Origin: JALZAA01 sp035316025
GTDB lineage: Bacteria; Actinomycetota; Acidimicrobiia; IMCC26256; JACDBD01
Direction: 5' to 3'
Assembly: GCA_035316025.1 (NCBI GenBank)
Contig: DATFXL010000076.1
Span: 1 to 12,077, forward strand
Length of the DNA: 12,077 bases
The notes below the pieces were generated by a model. That model searched no databases. It saw nothing but the letters and a program-made list of their open reading frames with translations, and was not told where the DNA came from. The first letter of the stretch is position 1. The number at the start of each line of letters is the position of its first letter. A program made the position numbers and the translations under genes. Positions 6,198 through 12,077 of the stretch are shown piece after piece.

Positions 6198-7418
6198 ATG
6201 TCGGTCGACCTGCGCACACGCACCGACGGCGTTCGCGAGCAGATCGATGCGGCGCAGTTCTTCGGCTCCGAGCTCCCCGCCGCGCTCGAGAACTACGACC
6301 AGGAGGTGAGGCCGGGCACCGCTTGGCTCGATCTCCGCCCGATGACGATCGAGGTGGACGACGACTCGTGGACCCTTTCCGTGCGCAGCGATCGCATCGA
6401 CGTCGAAGCGGGCGGCCGTGCGGACGCGGCACGGGTCCGGCTGGACGTCGATCAGCTCGACGGCCTCGTGCACGACGAGCAGACGTTCATGGGCATGTGG
6501 TCGAGTGGACGGCTCGATCAGCCGGCGGGCCGGCTGGGCGATGCACTCGACTGGTGGCTCGTCCTCCGGGCCGCGCTCGACGGCCGGCCGATCCACGAGC
6601 CGGGCGCGGTGACCTTCCGCGAGCGGGATGGTACGGCGCTCGACCTGCACCGCACGTTCCGCGCCGACGACGACCGCGAGGACATGCGCTATTTCCTCGA
6701 GGAGGCCGGCTTCCTCCACATCGAGGGCGTGTTCACCGACCGGGAGATGGACGCGGTCTCGGCGGACATGGACCGCGCTGCTCCGAGATACGCGCCCGAC
6801 GACGGTCACTCGTGGTGGGCGAAGACGTTCGGGGGCGACCGGAAGCTCGTCCGGATGCAGGCCTTCGACGAACACTCGCCGGCGACGACGGCGCTGATCG
6901 CAGACCGGAGGTTCCTCGGCCTGGCCGAGATCCCCGGAGACGGTCACGTCTTCGGTGCCCGGAGCGACAACCGTATCGAGGCGCTCTTCAAGCCGATCGG
7001 TGTCGTCGAAGGCATCTCGGACGTGCCCTGGCACAAGGACTGCAGCCTCGGACGCCACTCGTACGAGTGCTGCAGCCTCACCGTCGGGCTCTCGGTGACC
7101 GGTGCTGACGAGGTATCGGGCCAGCTCCGCGTGCGTGCCGGGTCACACCGCGCGTTGATCTGGTCGGCCCTCGACCAGCCGGGCTGCGACCTACCCGTCA
7201 TCGACCTGCCGACCCGCACCGGCGACGTCACCATGCACCTGAGCTGCACGTTGCACATGGCGCAGCCGCCGCTCGAGCGCGAACGTCGGGTGATGTACAG
7301 CGGGTTCTCGCTACCCCCGCGTGACCCACGAGCAGCCGCCGAGGGGCGGCGGCGCCTCCGGGCGGTTCGGGAAGCGGCCCCGGTCACGGTGTCACAACCA
7401 CCCGGGCACTCGACCTAG
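6198..7418 (+). CDS. SCP2-like domain fused to a PhyH-type Fe(II)/2-oxoglutarate dioxygenase
   Basis: This 406-residue protein appears to have two domains. Residues about 20-130 resemble a sterol-carrier-protein-2 type lipid-binding fold: alternating strands up to RVRLDVDQLDGLV (80-91), then WSSGRLDQPAGRLGDALDWW (101-120), like the SCP2 small-molecule pocket. Residues about 150-375 are a PhyH-type oxygenase. DVPWHKD (275-281) carries ligands His279 and Asp281. The distal His is probably His353 in TLHMAQPP, with Arg363 or Arg364 as the 2-oxoglutarate anchor. GQLRVRAGSHR (308-318) is typical of the fold. An in-frame ATG at 6147 would add 17 residues, but ATG 6198 fits the TAGGGT spacing. A lipid or sterol-like hydroxylation substrate delivered by the N-terminal domain is an attractive but unproven idea. 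It is not a close copy of the PhyH protein at 590-1375. The start is 63 nt after the previous stop. Confidence 0.75.
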   Translation: MSVDLRTRTDGVREQIDAAQFFGSELPAALENYDQEVRPGTAWLDLRPMTIEVDDDSWTLSVRSDRIDVEAGGRADAARVRLDVDQLDGLVHDEQTFMGMWSSGRLDQPAGRLGDALDWWLVLRAALDGRPIHEPGAVTFRERDGTALDLHRTFRADDDREDMRYFLEEAGFLHIEGVFTDREMDAVSADMDRAAPRYAPDDGHSWWAKTFGGDRKLVRMQAFDEHSPATTALIADRRFLGLAEIPGDGHVFGARSDNRIEALFKPIGVVEGISDVPWHKDCSLGRHSYECCSLTVGLSVTGADEVSGQLRVRAGSHRALIWSALDQPGCDLPVIDLPTRTGDVTMHLSCTLHMAQPPLERERRVMYSGFSLPPRDPRAAAEGRRRLRAVREAAPVTVSQPPGHST

Positions 7419-7487
7419 CGCCTCGCGGCCGTACGCGCGATGCCGAATGGAACAGACCGATGCGTGTCGACGTTGAAGAGTGGTCCT

Positions 7488-7955
7488 ATGAACTGCCGGA
7501 ACTGCGGGAAGCCGGTCGACCCGAACCGGGCCGAGCTCGGATACGACTACTGCACGCGGCCCGAGTGCGTGGAGCGCTGCCTGGACCGCGTCGAGCTCGC
7601 CGCCGTGGCCGTGAACAAGGCCTCCGACCAGTACGTGCGAGCGGACGAGGTCGTCCCGGACACGCCTTCGGCCCGCTGGGGTATCGATCCCGAACCCGAG
7701 GACGACGACCGGCCCCGGGGCCGCCGGCCGCGTGCGGCGCCTCGGTCCGGGCGTCGGTCGAGCACGACGAAGAAGCTCGAGCGCGCCGCGGCCCGCCTCG
7801 ACGCCGAGCTGGCGCGGCTCTACGAGCGGTTCTGCAATGCCGAGCTCACGAGGGCAGAGATGCGGTCCCAACAGAACGAGCGCATCAGGGCGTTCAACGC
7901 GCTGGTCCGAAGCGAGAACATCCGCTACCGGAGCTTCCTGCGCAAACCCGTCTGA
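7488..7955 (+). CDS. Zinc-ribbon orphan with a helical C-terminus
   Basis: This is a 155-residue protein I do not recognise by name. The N-terminus has a CxxC...CxxxxC pattern (Cys3, Cys6, Cys22, Cys27; Cys31 nearby), which looks like a zinc ribbon. Residues 28-56 (ERCLDRVELAAVAVNKASDQYVRADEV) look helical. Residues about 57-97 are low in order, first acidic (DPEPEDDD) then strongly basic (RPRGRRPRAAPRSGRRSS). Residues 95-150 are helical and coiled-coil-like (KKLERAAARLDAELARLYERF). Zinc ribbon plus basic linker suggests nucleic-acid or RNA-polymerase contact, as inference only. An in-frame ATG at 7440 exists, but the intervening codons lose the G/C third-position bias, so ATG 7488 is preferred, with GAAGAG (7475-7480) as a weak ribosome site. 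It is the last rightward gene before the convergent hairpin. Confidence 0.7.
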   Translation: MNCRNCGKPVDPNRAELGYDYCTRPECVERCLDRVELAAVAVNKASDQYVRADEVVPDTPSARWGIDPEPEDDDRPRGRRPRAAPRSGRRSSTTKKLERAAARLDAELARLYERFCNAELTRAEMRSQQNERIRAFNALVRSENIRYRSFLRKPV

Positions 7956-7964
7956 TCTGACGGG
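7947..7964. terminator. Hairpin between the convergent zinc-ribbon and amidohydrolase genes
   Basis: CCCGTC (7947-7952) and GACGGG (7959-7964) form a perfect 6-bp stem around a 6-base loop. The loop starts with the TGA stop of the zinc-ribbon gene (7953-7955). The leftward amidohydrolase stops at 8001, 36 bases away, so the hairpin could end both transcripts. There is no T-tract on the rightward side; leftward it is followed by GTTTG. The design matches the stop-codon-in-hairpin arrangement at 36-55. Confidence 0.5.
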
Positions 7965-8000
7965 AGGTCCAGACTCAGCACGACCGACTTGGCCTGCTCG

Positions 8001-9635
8001 TCAGGACAGTCGGTGTTCGGGGTCGTGAGTGGGCTCTCCGCCGAGGACCGTGAAGACGGGCGTGAGGTCGGCGAGGGCGGCCACGTCCGCGGTGAACGGG
8101 TCGATGGAGTAGGCGACCAGGTCGGCGAGCTTGCCCGGCGCGACGCTTCCCCGCCGATCGGACTCGCCCTCGAGCTGGGCACTGCCCAGCGTGTAGAGCG
8201 CCAACGCGGTGGCGACGGGGATCGCGTGTTCGGGTCCTTGTACGCCGGCGCTCTTGGTGTTGCGAGTAGCCATCCCCCACACGTTGAGCATCGGGTTCAG
8301 TGGCCGCGCCATGTCGGTGCCGGCGGCGAGGCTGGCGCCGGCGGTCAGCCAGTCGTCGACGGGGTTTACGTGACGGGTGCGCTCCGGACCCCATGTCGTC
8401 AGCATCTCGCTGCCCATGTTCCAGAGAAGGGTGTGTTGGACGGTCACGCCGAATCCGCCGCGCACGGCCCGGTCCCGTTGTGTCGCATCGCTGAGCAATG
8501 CGTGCTCGACCACGAGCGTCCAGGGCGGGAGCGGCCCGACAGCCGCCACCACACCCTCGTAGACGTCGAGCAGGGTCCGGACGGCGCGGTCCCCGGCCGC
8601 GTGCGTGGCGATGCGCCATCCCCGCTGCACCGCGTCGACGCACACGCGCGTCATGTCGCTCAGGTCCCAGTTGAGGTGCCCGGAGTTGTTCGGGTCGTTG
8701 TCATACGGCTCTTCGAGCGCGCCGCCCTCGACGCCCCCGTCGAGGACGAACTTCAGGCCCCAGATCCGGAGTCGCTCGTCGCCGAAACCGCTCCGCGCTC
8801 CGAGTCCTCGCACGAACGCGATCGCGTCGTCGACCGAGAGCTCATTGCCCACACGAATCATCGGTCGCACGCGGACGGCGAGCCGGTCGGCGTCCGCGGC
8901 GTCCTGGTACGCGATGAGCTCGTCCAAGTCGATCATGGCCTCGCGGATCGTGCCGACGCCGAGCGAGGCATACTCCGACGACCCGCGCCCGAGCCCGACG
9001 GCGAGCTGCTGACGCGTGAGCTCGGGCGCGTGCGCGAACACCTGGTAGACGGCTCCGCCTTCGAGGAGCCCGGTCAGTGAGCCCTGTCTGTCGCGTTCGT
9101 AGACTCCGCCGGCGGGATCCGGCACATCCGGTGCCACGCCCGCGGCGCGCAGGGCTTCCGCGTTCGCGATTGCGAGATGCCCACCGCGGCGGGCGATGAC
9201 CGGATTGTGCGGCGCGGCCGCTTCGAGCTCGCTGCCCGTCGGGAGACGATTCTCGGCCAGGTTCGACTCGTGCCATCCCATCGACGTCACGATCCATTCC
9301 CCCGGGCGAGAGCTCCTCGCCGCATCACCGACGACGCCGAGGAACTCTTCGAGGCTGCGCGCGCCATCCACCGGCACCAACATCGTGTTGCGGCTCGCCT
9401 CCATGAGGTGCTCGTGGGCGTCGTCGAACGCGGGCAGAAGCGTCAGGTCGACGGCATCGGTCACTGCGGTGTCGGCGCCGATCAGGTCGTCGAGCCCATC
9501 CCGTTGGGTCGAGACCGCTGCGATCTCGGAGCCGAATGTTCCCAGTGCCCGGTACACCTCACCGGTCATCGAGTGGATCGCCTGGGCCCGAATCAAGCGG
9601 TCCAGACGCAGTGGCTCGTCCGGTTGCCGCGTCAT
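8001..9635 (-). CDS. Amidohydrolase family protein (YtcJ-like, amidohydrolase family 3)
   Basis: This 544-residue protein has the length and motif order of YtcJ-type metal-dependent amidohydrolases (TIM-barrel fold). HEH (residues 74-76, in PAFDDAHEHL) is the first metal site. GGHLAIANAEALRAAGV (151-167), KFVLDGGVEGGAL (295-307; Lys295 is the possible bridging lysine), HAAGDRAV (345-352), HAL (378-380) and GTDMARPLNPM (439-449; Asp441) follow in the expected order. The C-terminus SVAPGKLADLVAYSIDPF (497-514) is the usual return strand of the small beta-sandwich domain. No signal peptide, so cytoplasmic. The family hydrolyses amide or ring C-N bonds, but the substrate is not predictable. The ATG at 9635 lies 24 nt after the DUF1801 gene stop without a good Shine-Dalgarno sequence, so it is probably co-transcribed with that gene. 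Confidence 0.92.
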   Translation of the reverse strand: MTRQPDEPLRLDRLIRAQAIHSMTGEVYRALGTFGSEIAAVSTQRDGLDDLIGADTAVTDAVDLTLLPAFDDAHEHLMEASRNTMLVPVDGARSLEEFLGVVGDAARSSRPGEWIVTSMGWHESNLAENRLPTGSELEAAAPHNPVIARRGGHLAIANAEALRAAGVAPDVPDPAGGVYERDRQGSLTGLLEGGAVYQVFAHAPELTRQQLAVGLGRGSSEYASLGVGTIREAMIDLDELIAYQDAADADRLAVRVRPMIRVGNELSVDDAIAFVRGLGARSGFGDERLRIWGLKFVLDGGVEGGALEEPYDNDPNNSGHLNWDLSDMTRVCVDAVQRGWRIATHAAGDRAVRTLLDVYEGVVAAVGPLPPWTLVVEHALLSDATQRDRAVRGGFGVTVQHTLLWNMGSEMLTTWGPERTRHVNPVDDWLTAGASLAAGTDMARPLNPMLNVWGMATRNTKSAGVQGPEHAIPVATALALYTLGSAQLEGESDRRGSVAPGKLADLVAYSIDPFTADVAALADLTPVFTVLGGEPTHDPEHRLS

Positions 9636-9659
9636 GGGCGCGTTGCCACGACGAGCGGC

Positions 9660-10157
9660 CTACGACTTCCCCCAGCCGGGACGGGCGGCCGCTTGCCGCA
9701 TCCAACCCGCCATCCGCGCCTCGTCGAGATCGTCTTCGTGGATGTCGATCCAGCGTGCGTCCTTCCCGGTGCCTCCGGGTGGAACGGGTCGCAGCGAAGT
9801 GCCCCGGAAGAAGGTCACCTTGACGTAGTTCGTGAAGGTGTGGAAACCGAGGAACCAACCCTGACCCTCGATGCCATAGAGGGGTGAGTTCCACCGCACG
9901 GCCTTGCGGGCGCCGGGGACGCTGCGCACGATCAGCGCGTCGAGGCGACGCCCGACGTCACGCTTCCAGCCCGGCATGGCCGCGATGTAGGCCTGCACGG
10001 GGGCGTCGCCGTCTTCCTTCGCCATCTGCGGGTTGCCGCCCGAGAGGAGCTTCGGCTTCCCGACCGACGTCGGCTTGGGTGTACTCGGCTTCGCCGCGCG
10101 CTTCGCGGACGCCTTCTTCGCGGGCTTCCCCGACTTCTTGGACGGTGTGTTGGCCAA
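9660..10157 (-). CDS. DUF1801 domain protein with basic N-terminal tail
   Basis: This 165-residue protein has its DUF1801 (YdhG-like) domain at about residues 50-160. DGDAPVQAYIAAMPGWKRDV (49-68), RKAVRWNSPLYGIEGQGWF (84-102) and RGTSLRPVPPGGTGKDARWI (118-137) are typical of the actinobacterial branch. The domain has been linked to iron handling in Bacillus and is otherwise uncharacterised. In front lies a Lys/Ala/Pro-rich tail of about 35 residues (KKSGKPAKKASAKRAAKP), like histone H1-type tails and possibly DNA- or RNA-binding. The frame stays open far upstream, with an ATG at 10280. However, codons before about 10220 lose the G/C third-position bias, so I chose the TTG at 10157; a GTG at 10184 is possible. 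No well-spaced Shine-Dalgarno sequence supports either. The start is therefore uncertain, the domain is not. Confidence 0.8.
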   Translation of the reverse strand: MANTPSKKSGKPAKKASAKRAAKPSTPKPTSVGKPKLLSGGNPQMAKEDGDAPVQAYIAAMPGWKRDVGRRLDALIVRSVPGARKAVRWNSPLYGIEGQGWFLGFHTFTNYVKVTFFRGTSLRPVPPGGTGKDARWIDIHEDDLDEARMAGWMRQAAARPGWGKS

Positions 10158-10205
10158 GACGTTGCGACCGTACTCCAAGGGCACAGGCGCCCGCTGTCGG
10201 CTCGA

Positions 10206-10234
10206 CTTCGCCGCTGAACAGCGAAGACACTCTA
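10206..10234 (-). promoter_or_regulatory. Candidate -10 and leader hairpin upstream of the DUF1801 gene
   Basis: On the minus strand TAGAGT (10234-10229) fits TANNNT and would start transcription near 10222, giving a leader of about 65 nt to the TTG at 10157. The leader begins with a 6-bp stem, CTTCGC/GCGAAG (10226-10221 and 10211-10206), around a 9-base loop. The 145-base gap between the VOC gene and this gene has little else. No -35 is evident. Confidence 0.3.
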
Positions 10235-10302
10235 CGTTTCCTGCGCGAGCACTCCCCTGGTGTCCACCTTGTTGTGTCATGTTGAACGCCCGATCAGCGA
10301 GG

Positions 10303-10704
10303 CTATGACCAGGCGGCACCTCGACCGAGAAAGACCGTGGTCTCGTCGACGAAGCAGAGCCGGTTGCCGTCTGGGTCGAGGCAGTAGAACGATCGCTCGC
10401 CCCACGGGCGCTTCTCGATCGGAGAAAGCTCACGCGCCCCGGCGGCCTTCGCTCGCTCGTGAACCGCATCCAGTTCTTCGGTCGCGAAGTAGAGGTTCTC
10501 GGGCGTCGACTGGAATGGTCCGAGCGGTTCCACCTCCCAGTCGATGATGGCAACGATCACGTCACCGCAATGGAAGTAGAGGCGACTCGGCACGGTGTCG
10601 TCGGCTTCGAGCCCGAGCACCATCTCATAGAAGCGGCGCGACGATCCGATTTGGGATGCAGGGATCGCGATGCGGAACACGCGCGTCACATGGCCCATTT
10701 CCAT
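10303..10704 (-). CDS. VOC-family (glyoxalase/bleomycin-resistance-fold) protein
   Basis: This 133-residue protein has the vicinal-oxygen-chelate fold pattern of paired beta-alpha-beta-beta-beta units. The first module is MEMGHVTRVFRIAIPASQ through SSRRFYEMVLGLEADD (residues 21-36), then the strands RLYFHCGDVIVAIIDW (41-56). The second is NLYFATEELDAVHERAKAAGAR (70-91) and WGERSFYCLDPDGNRLCFVDE (101-121). FYCLDPDGN is the classic signature. His5 and Glu121 are at the usual metal-ligand ends, but the metal site is not certain. The ATG at 10704 is chosen over a longer frame because AGAGG (10714-10710) sits 5 nt upstream; a second ATG two codons in (10698) is less well spaced. It is cytoplasmic. 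The family includes glyoxalases, dioxygenases and drug-binding proteins, and the substrate here is unknown. It is followed leftward by the DUF1801 gene after 145 bases. Confidence 0.88.
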   Translation of the reverse strand: MEMGHVTRVFRIAIPASQIGSSRRFYEMVLGLEADDTVPSRLYFHCGDVIVAIIDWEVEPLGPFQSTPENLYFATEELDAVHERAKAAGARELSPIEKRPWGERSFYCLDPDGNRLCFVDETTVFLGRGAAWS

Positions 10705-10926
10705 CGTCACCTCTGTCACTAGATCGTCGGCCCTACAGATTGCCCCGTTCCTGTGGGACGTTCGAATGTGCAGCATCGACGCTGATCCGTGATGGTCGCG
10801 CTCACAGAGTCCCTTTCTCCGTCGACGGGCGCTCGCTGGGCGCGGAATGGGCGGCACTGGAGTAGCGCGGCCATCTACAGGCGTGCGACTACAGTGCTCG
10901 CAACCGAAGCCGGCAATGGGAGCACC
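10705..10926. promoter_or_regulatory. Divergent intergenic region between the VOC gene and the sugar dehydrogenase
   Basis: These 222 bases hold the AGAGG ribosome site of the leftward gene (10710-10714). For the rightward gene they hold a candidate -10, TACAGT (10890-10895), and GGGAG (10918-10922) 4 nt before its GTG. That gives a leader of roughly 25 nt. CTACAG occurs twice (10875-10880 and 10889-10894), so the -10 is part of a 14-bp-spaced direct repeat. I found no gene, no hairpin of note and no convincing -35. Confidence 0.35.
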
Positions 10927-12077
10927 GTGAGCGGGCGACGCTTGGCAGGAGCCGCACTCGCGGTGATGTGCGTCGGATCGATCGTGGCGGCGTGCGCGCC
11001 GGTCAAGCCGCCACCCGCGCCACAGCAGCCGCCGCTGCCTCCTCCGCCACCCGATCTTGAGCCGCCGGCGGACTCGCCGACGCTTACGACTGACACGAAC
11101 TTCGTGACCGGGCTCACGAACCCGTGGGACATGGCGTTCCTACCCGACGGGACCATGTTCTTCACACAGCGGCCAGGCCCGGTGCAGGTCCGCCTACCGA
11201 ACGGAACGATCAACAACATCGTGACACCCGGCGATCTCCTGTCCGCGAACGAAGCCGGGATGAACGGGATCGCCATCGACCCGAACTTCGCGTCGAACCG
11301 CTTCATCTACACGTACTACTCGTCGACCGCGAACGACAATCGGATCGTGCGCTGGCAAGTGAACGCCACTCTGAATGGAATTGATGGCTCGGCAGTCATC
11401 ACGAGTGGAATCCCGCGGGCGCTCTCGCACGACGGCGGCCGGGTTCGCTTCGGGCCGGATGGCAAGCTCTGGTTCACGACCGGTGACAACCAGATCGGAC
11501 CGCTCCCACAGGACCTCAGTCAGCTGGGCGGCAAGATCGGGCGCATCAACAGTAATGGCGCCATTCCGTCGGACAATCCGTTCGTCGGTCAGCCCGGGAT
11601 CGACGACCGTATCTACACCTACGGCCACCGCAACCCCCAGGGGATCGCATTTCGACCCGGCAACGGCGCGCCCTACACGACGGAGCACGGCCCGGACATC
11701 AACGACGAGGTCAATCAGTTGGTCCCGGGCGCGAACGGCGGTTGGGATCCGAACAACAACGGGGCCTACGACGAGAGCGTGCCGATGACCGACCTCCTGA
11801 AGTTCCCGGACGCGATGATCCCGGCGTGGAGGTCGGGGGACTCCTTCACTCTCGCCCCGTCGGGCTGTACGTTCCTGAACGGGACGCAATGGAAGTCGTG
11901 GGACGGAGCGCTGCTGGTGGCGTTCCTCAAGGACAGCGAGGCCCGTGTGATGTTCCTCGACGGGAACGGGAACATCTCGTTTGCGACGCCCATCCTGGCA
12001 AACGGTGTGCGGCTACGCAGCGCGGTGCAAGGTCCCGACGGCAATCTCTACATCGCGACTGACGTCGCCGCTGGCGG
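10927..12077 (+). CDS. PQQ-dependent sugar dehydrogenase-family lipoprotein (partial)
   Basis: This frame is open for 383 codons and runs off the window. It begins VSGRRLAGAALAVMCVGSIV with a hydrophobic h-region and a lipobox VAAC, so Cys23 should be lipidated and the protein tethered outside the membrane. A proline-rich linker (about residues 27-50) leads to a six-bladed beta-propeller of the glucose/sorbosone dehydrogenase family. Marks are NPWDMAFLPDGTMFFTQRPG (65-84), GMNGIAIDPNF (111-121), SHDGGRVRFGPDGKLWFTTGD (167-187, with the likely catalytic His168), GHRNPQG (233-239) and EHGPDINDEVN (253-263). Members oxidise sugars or aldehydes with PQQ and pass electrons to the respiratory chain; some homologues lack PQQ, and substrate cannot be told. 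GTG 10927 has GGGAG 4 nt upstream. An in-frame GTG at 10894 is unlikely because it overlaps the -10. The stop lies beyond the window. Confidence 0.88.
   Translation, partial: MSGRRLAGAALAVMCVGSIVAACAPVKPPPAPQQPPLPPPPPDLEPPADSPTLTTDTNFVTGLTNPWDMAFLPDGTMFFTQRPGPVQVRLPNGTINNIVTPGDLLSANEAGMNGIAIDPNFASNRFIYTYYSSTANDNRIVRWQVNATLNGIDGSAVITSGIPRALSHDGGRVRFGPDGKLWFTTGDNQIGPLPQDLSQLGGKIGRINSNGAIPSDNPFVGQPGIDDRIYTYGHRNPQGIAFRPGNGAPYTTEHGPDINDEVNQLVPGANGGWDPNNNGAYDESVPMTDLLKFPDAMIPAWRSGDSFTLAPSGCTFLNGTQWKSWDGALLVAFLKDSEARVMFLDGNGNISFATPILANGVRLRSAVQGPDGNLYIATDVAAG

Noticed and set aside
4932..7058. A 708-codon open frame on the minus strand across the beta-lactamase-like and SCP2-PhyH genes
   Set aside because: Same cause: it mirrors strongly coding frames with clear motifs, and its own product shows no domain.
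7440..7487. Earlier ATG for the zinc-ribbon gene
   Set aside because: Sixteen added codons have weak G/C bias at position three and no ribosome site; the CxxC motif directly follows the later ATG.
10158..10553. Long upstream extension of the DUF1801 frame
   Set aside because: It overlaps the VOC gene in another frame and its codons between 10220 and 10280 lack the G/C third-position bias.

Overview
The window is high-GC bacterial DNA (by eye about two thirds G+C, with strong G/C preference at third codon positions). It is most likely from an actinobacterium, possibly of the Acidimicrobiia type, but the class is a guess. Three things point that way. There is a perfect actinobacterial-type LexA box (CGAAC-N4-GTTCG). 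There are TANNNT -10 hexamers directly in front of start codons, as in leaderless actinobacterial transcripts. There are actinobacterial-looking accessory families (DUF664/DinB_2, DUF1801 with a basic tail, a zinc-ribbon orphan). No rRNA, tRNA, CRISPR array, transposase, integrase or phage gene was seen.

Layout. (1) 1-589: the last codons of a rightward gene meet a leftward small cold-shock protein gene at a shared perfect hairpin. The cold-shock gene has a long, hairpin-rich upstream region. (2) 590-7955: eight rightward genes. They are a PhyH-type Fe(II)/2-oxoglutarate oxygenase; DNA polymerase IV (dinB) with a LexA box over its start; a DinB/YfiT-superfamily helical-bundle protein; a ParB/sulfiredoxin-fold protein; an HSL-type alpha/beta hydrolase; a class C beta-lactamase-like serine hydrolase; a second PhyH-type oxygenase with an SCP2-like N-terminal domain; and a zinc-ribbon orphan. 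(3) 8001-10704: three leftward genes, read from the right: a VOC/glyoxalase-fold protein, a DUF1801 protein with a Lys/Ala/Pro-rich tail, and a YtcJ-type amidohydrolase. The last converges on the zinc-ribbon gene at a second hairpin. (4) 10927-12077: a rightward PQQ-dependent sugar dehydrogenase-family lipoprotein, cut off by the window end.

How the genes may work together. The clearest regulatory unit is dinB and the genes tightly behind it (35-nt, 2-nt and 12-nt gaps). If these are co-transcribed, the helical-bundle protein and the ParB-fold protein would be part of a LexA-controlled DNA-damage response together with the mutagenic polymerase. The rest looks like scattered small-molecule metabolism (two oxygenases, two serine hydrolases, an amidohydrolase, a sugar dehydrogenase) without an obvious shared pathway. 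Promoter-like TAGCGT/TAGGGT hexamers 7-9 nt before three start codons suggest that several genes have their own leaderless transcripts. The best candidates for something not well described are the SCP2-PhyH fusion, the LexA-box/dinB/bundle/ParB-fold cassette, and the structured cold-shock leader.
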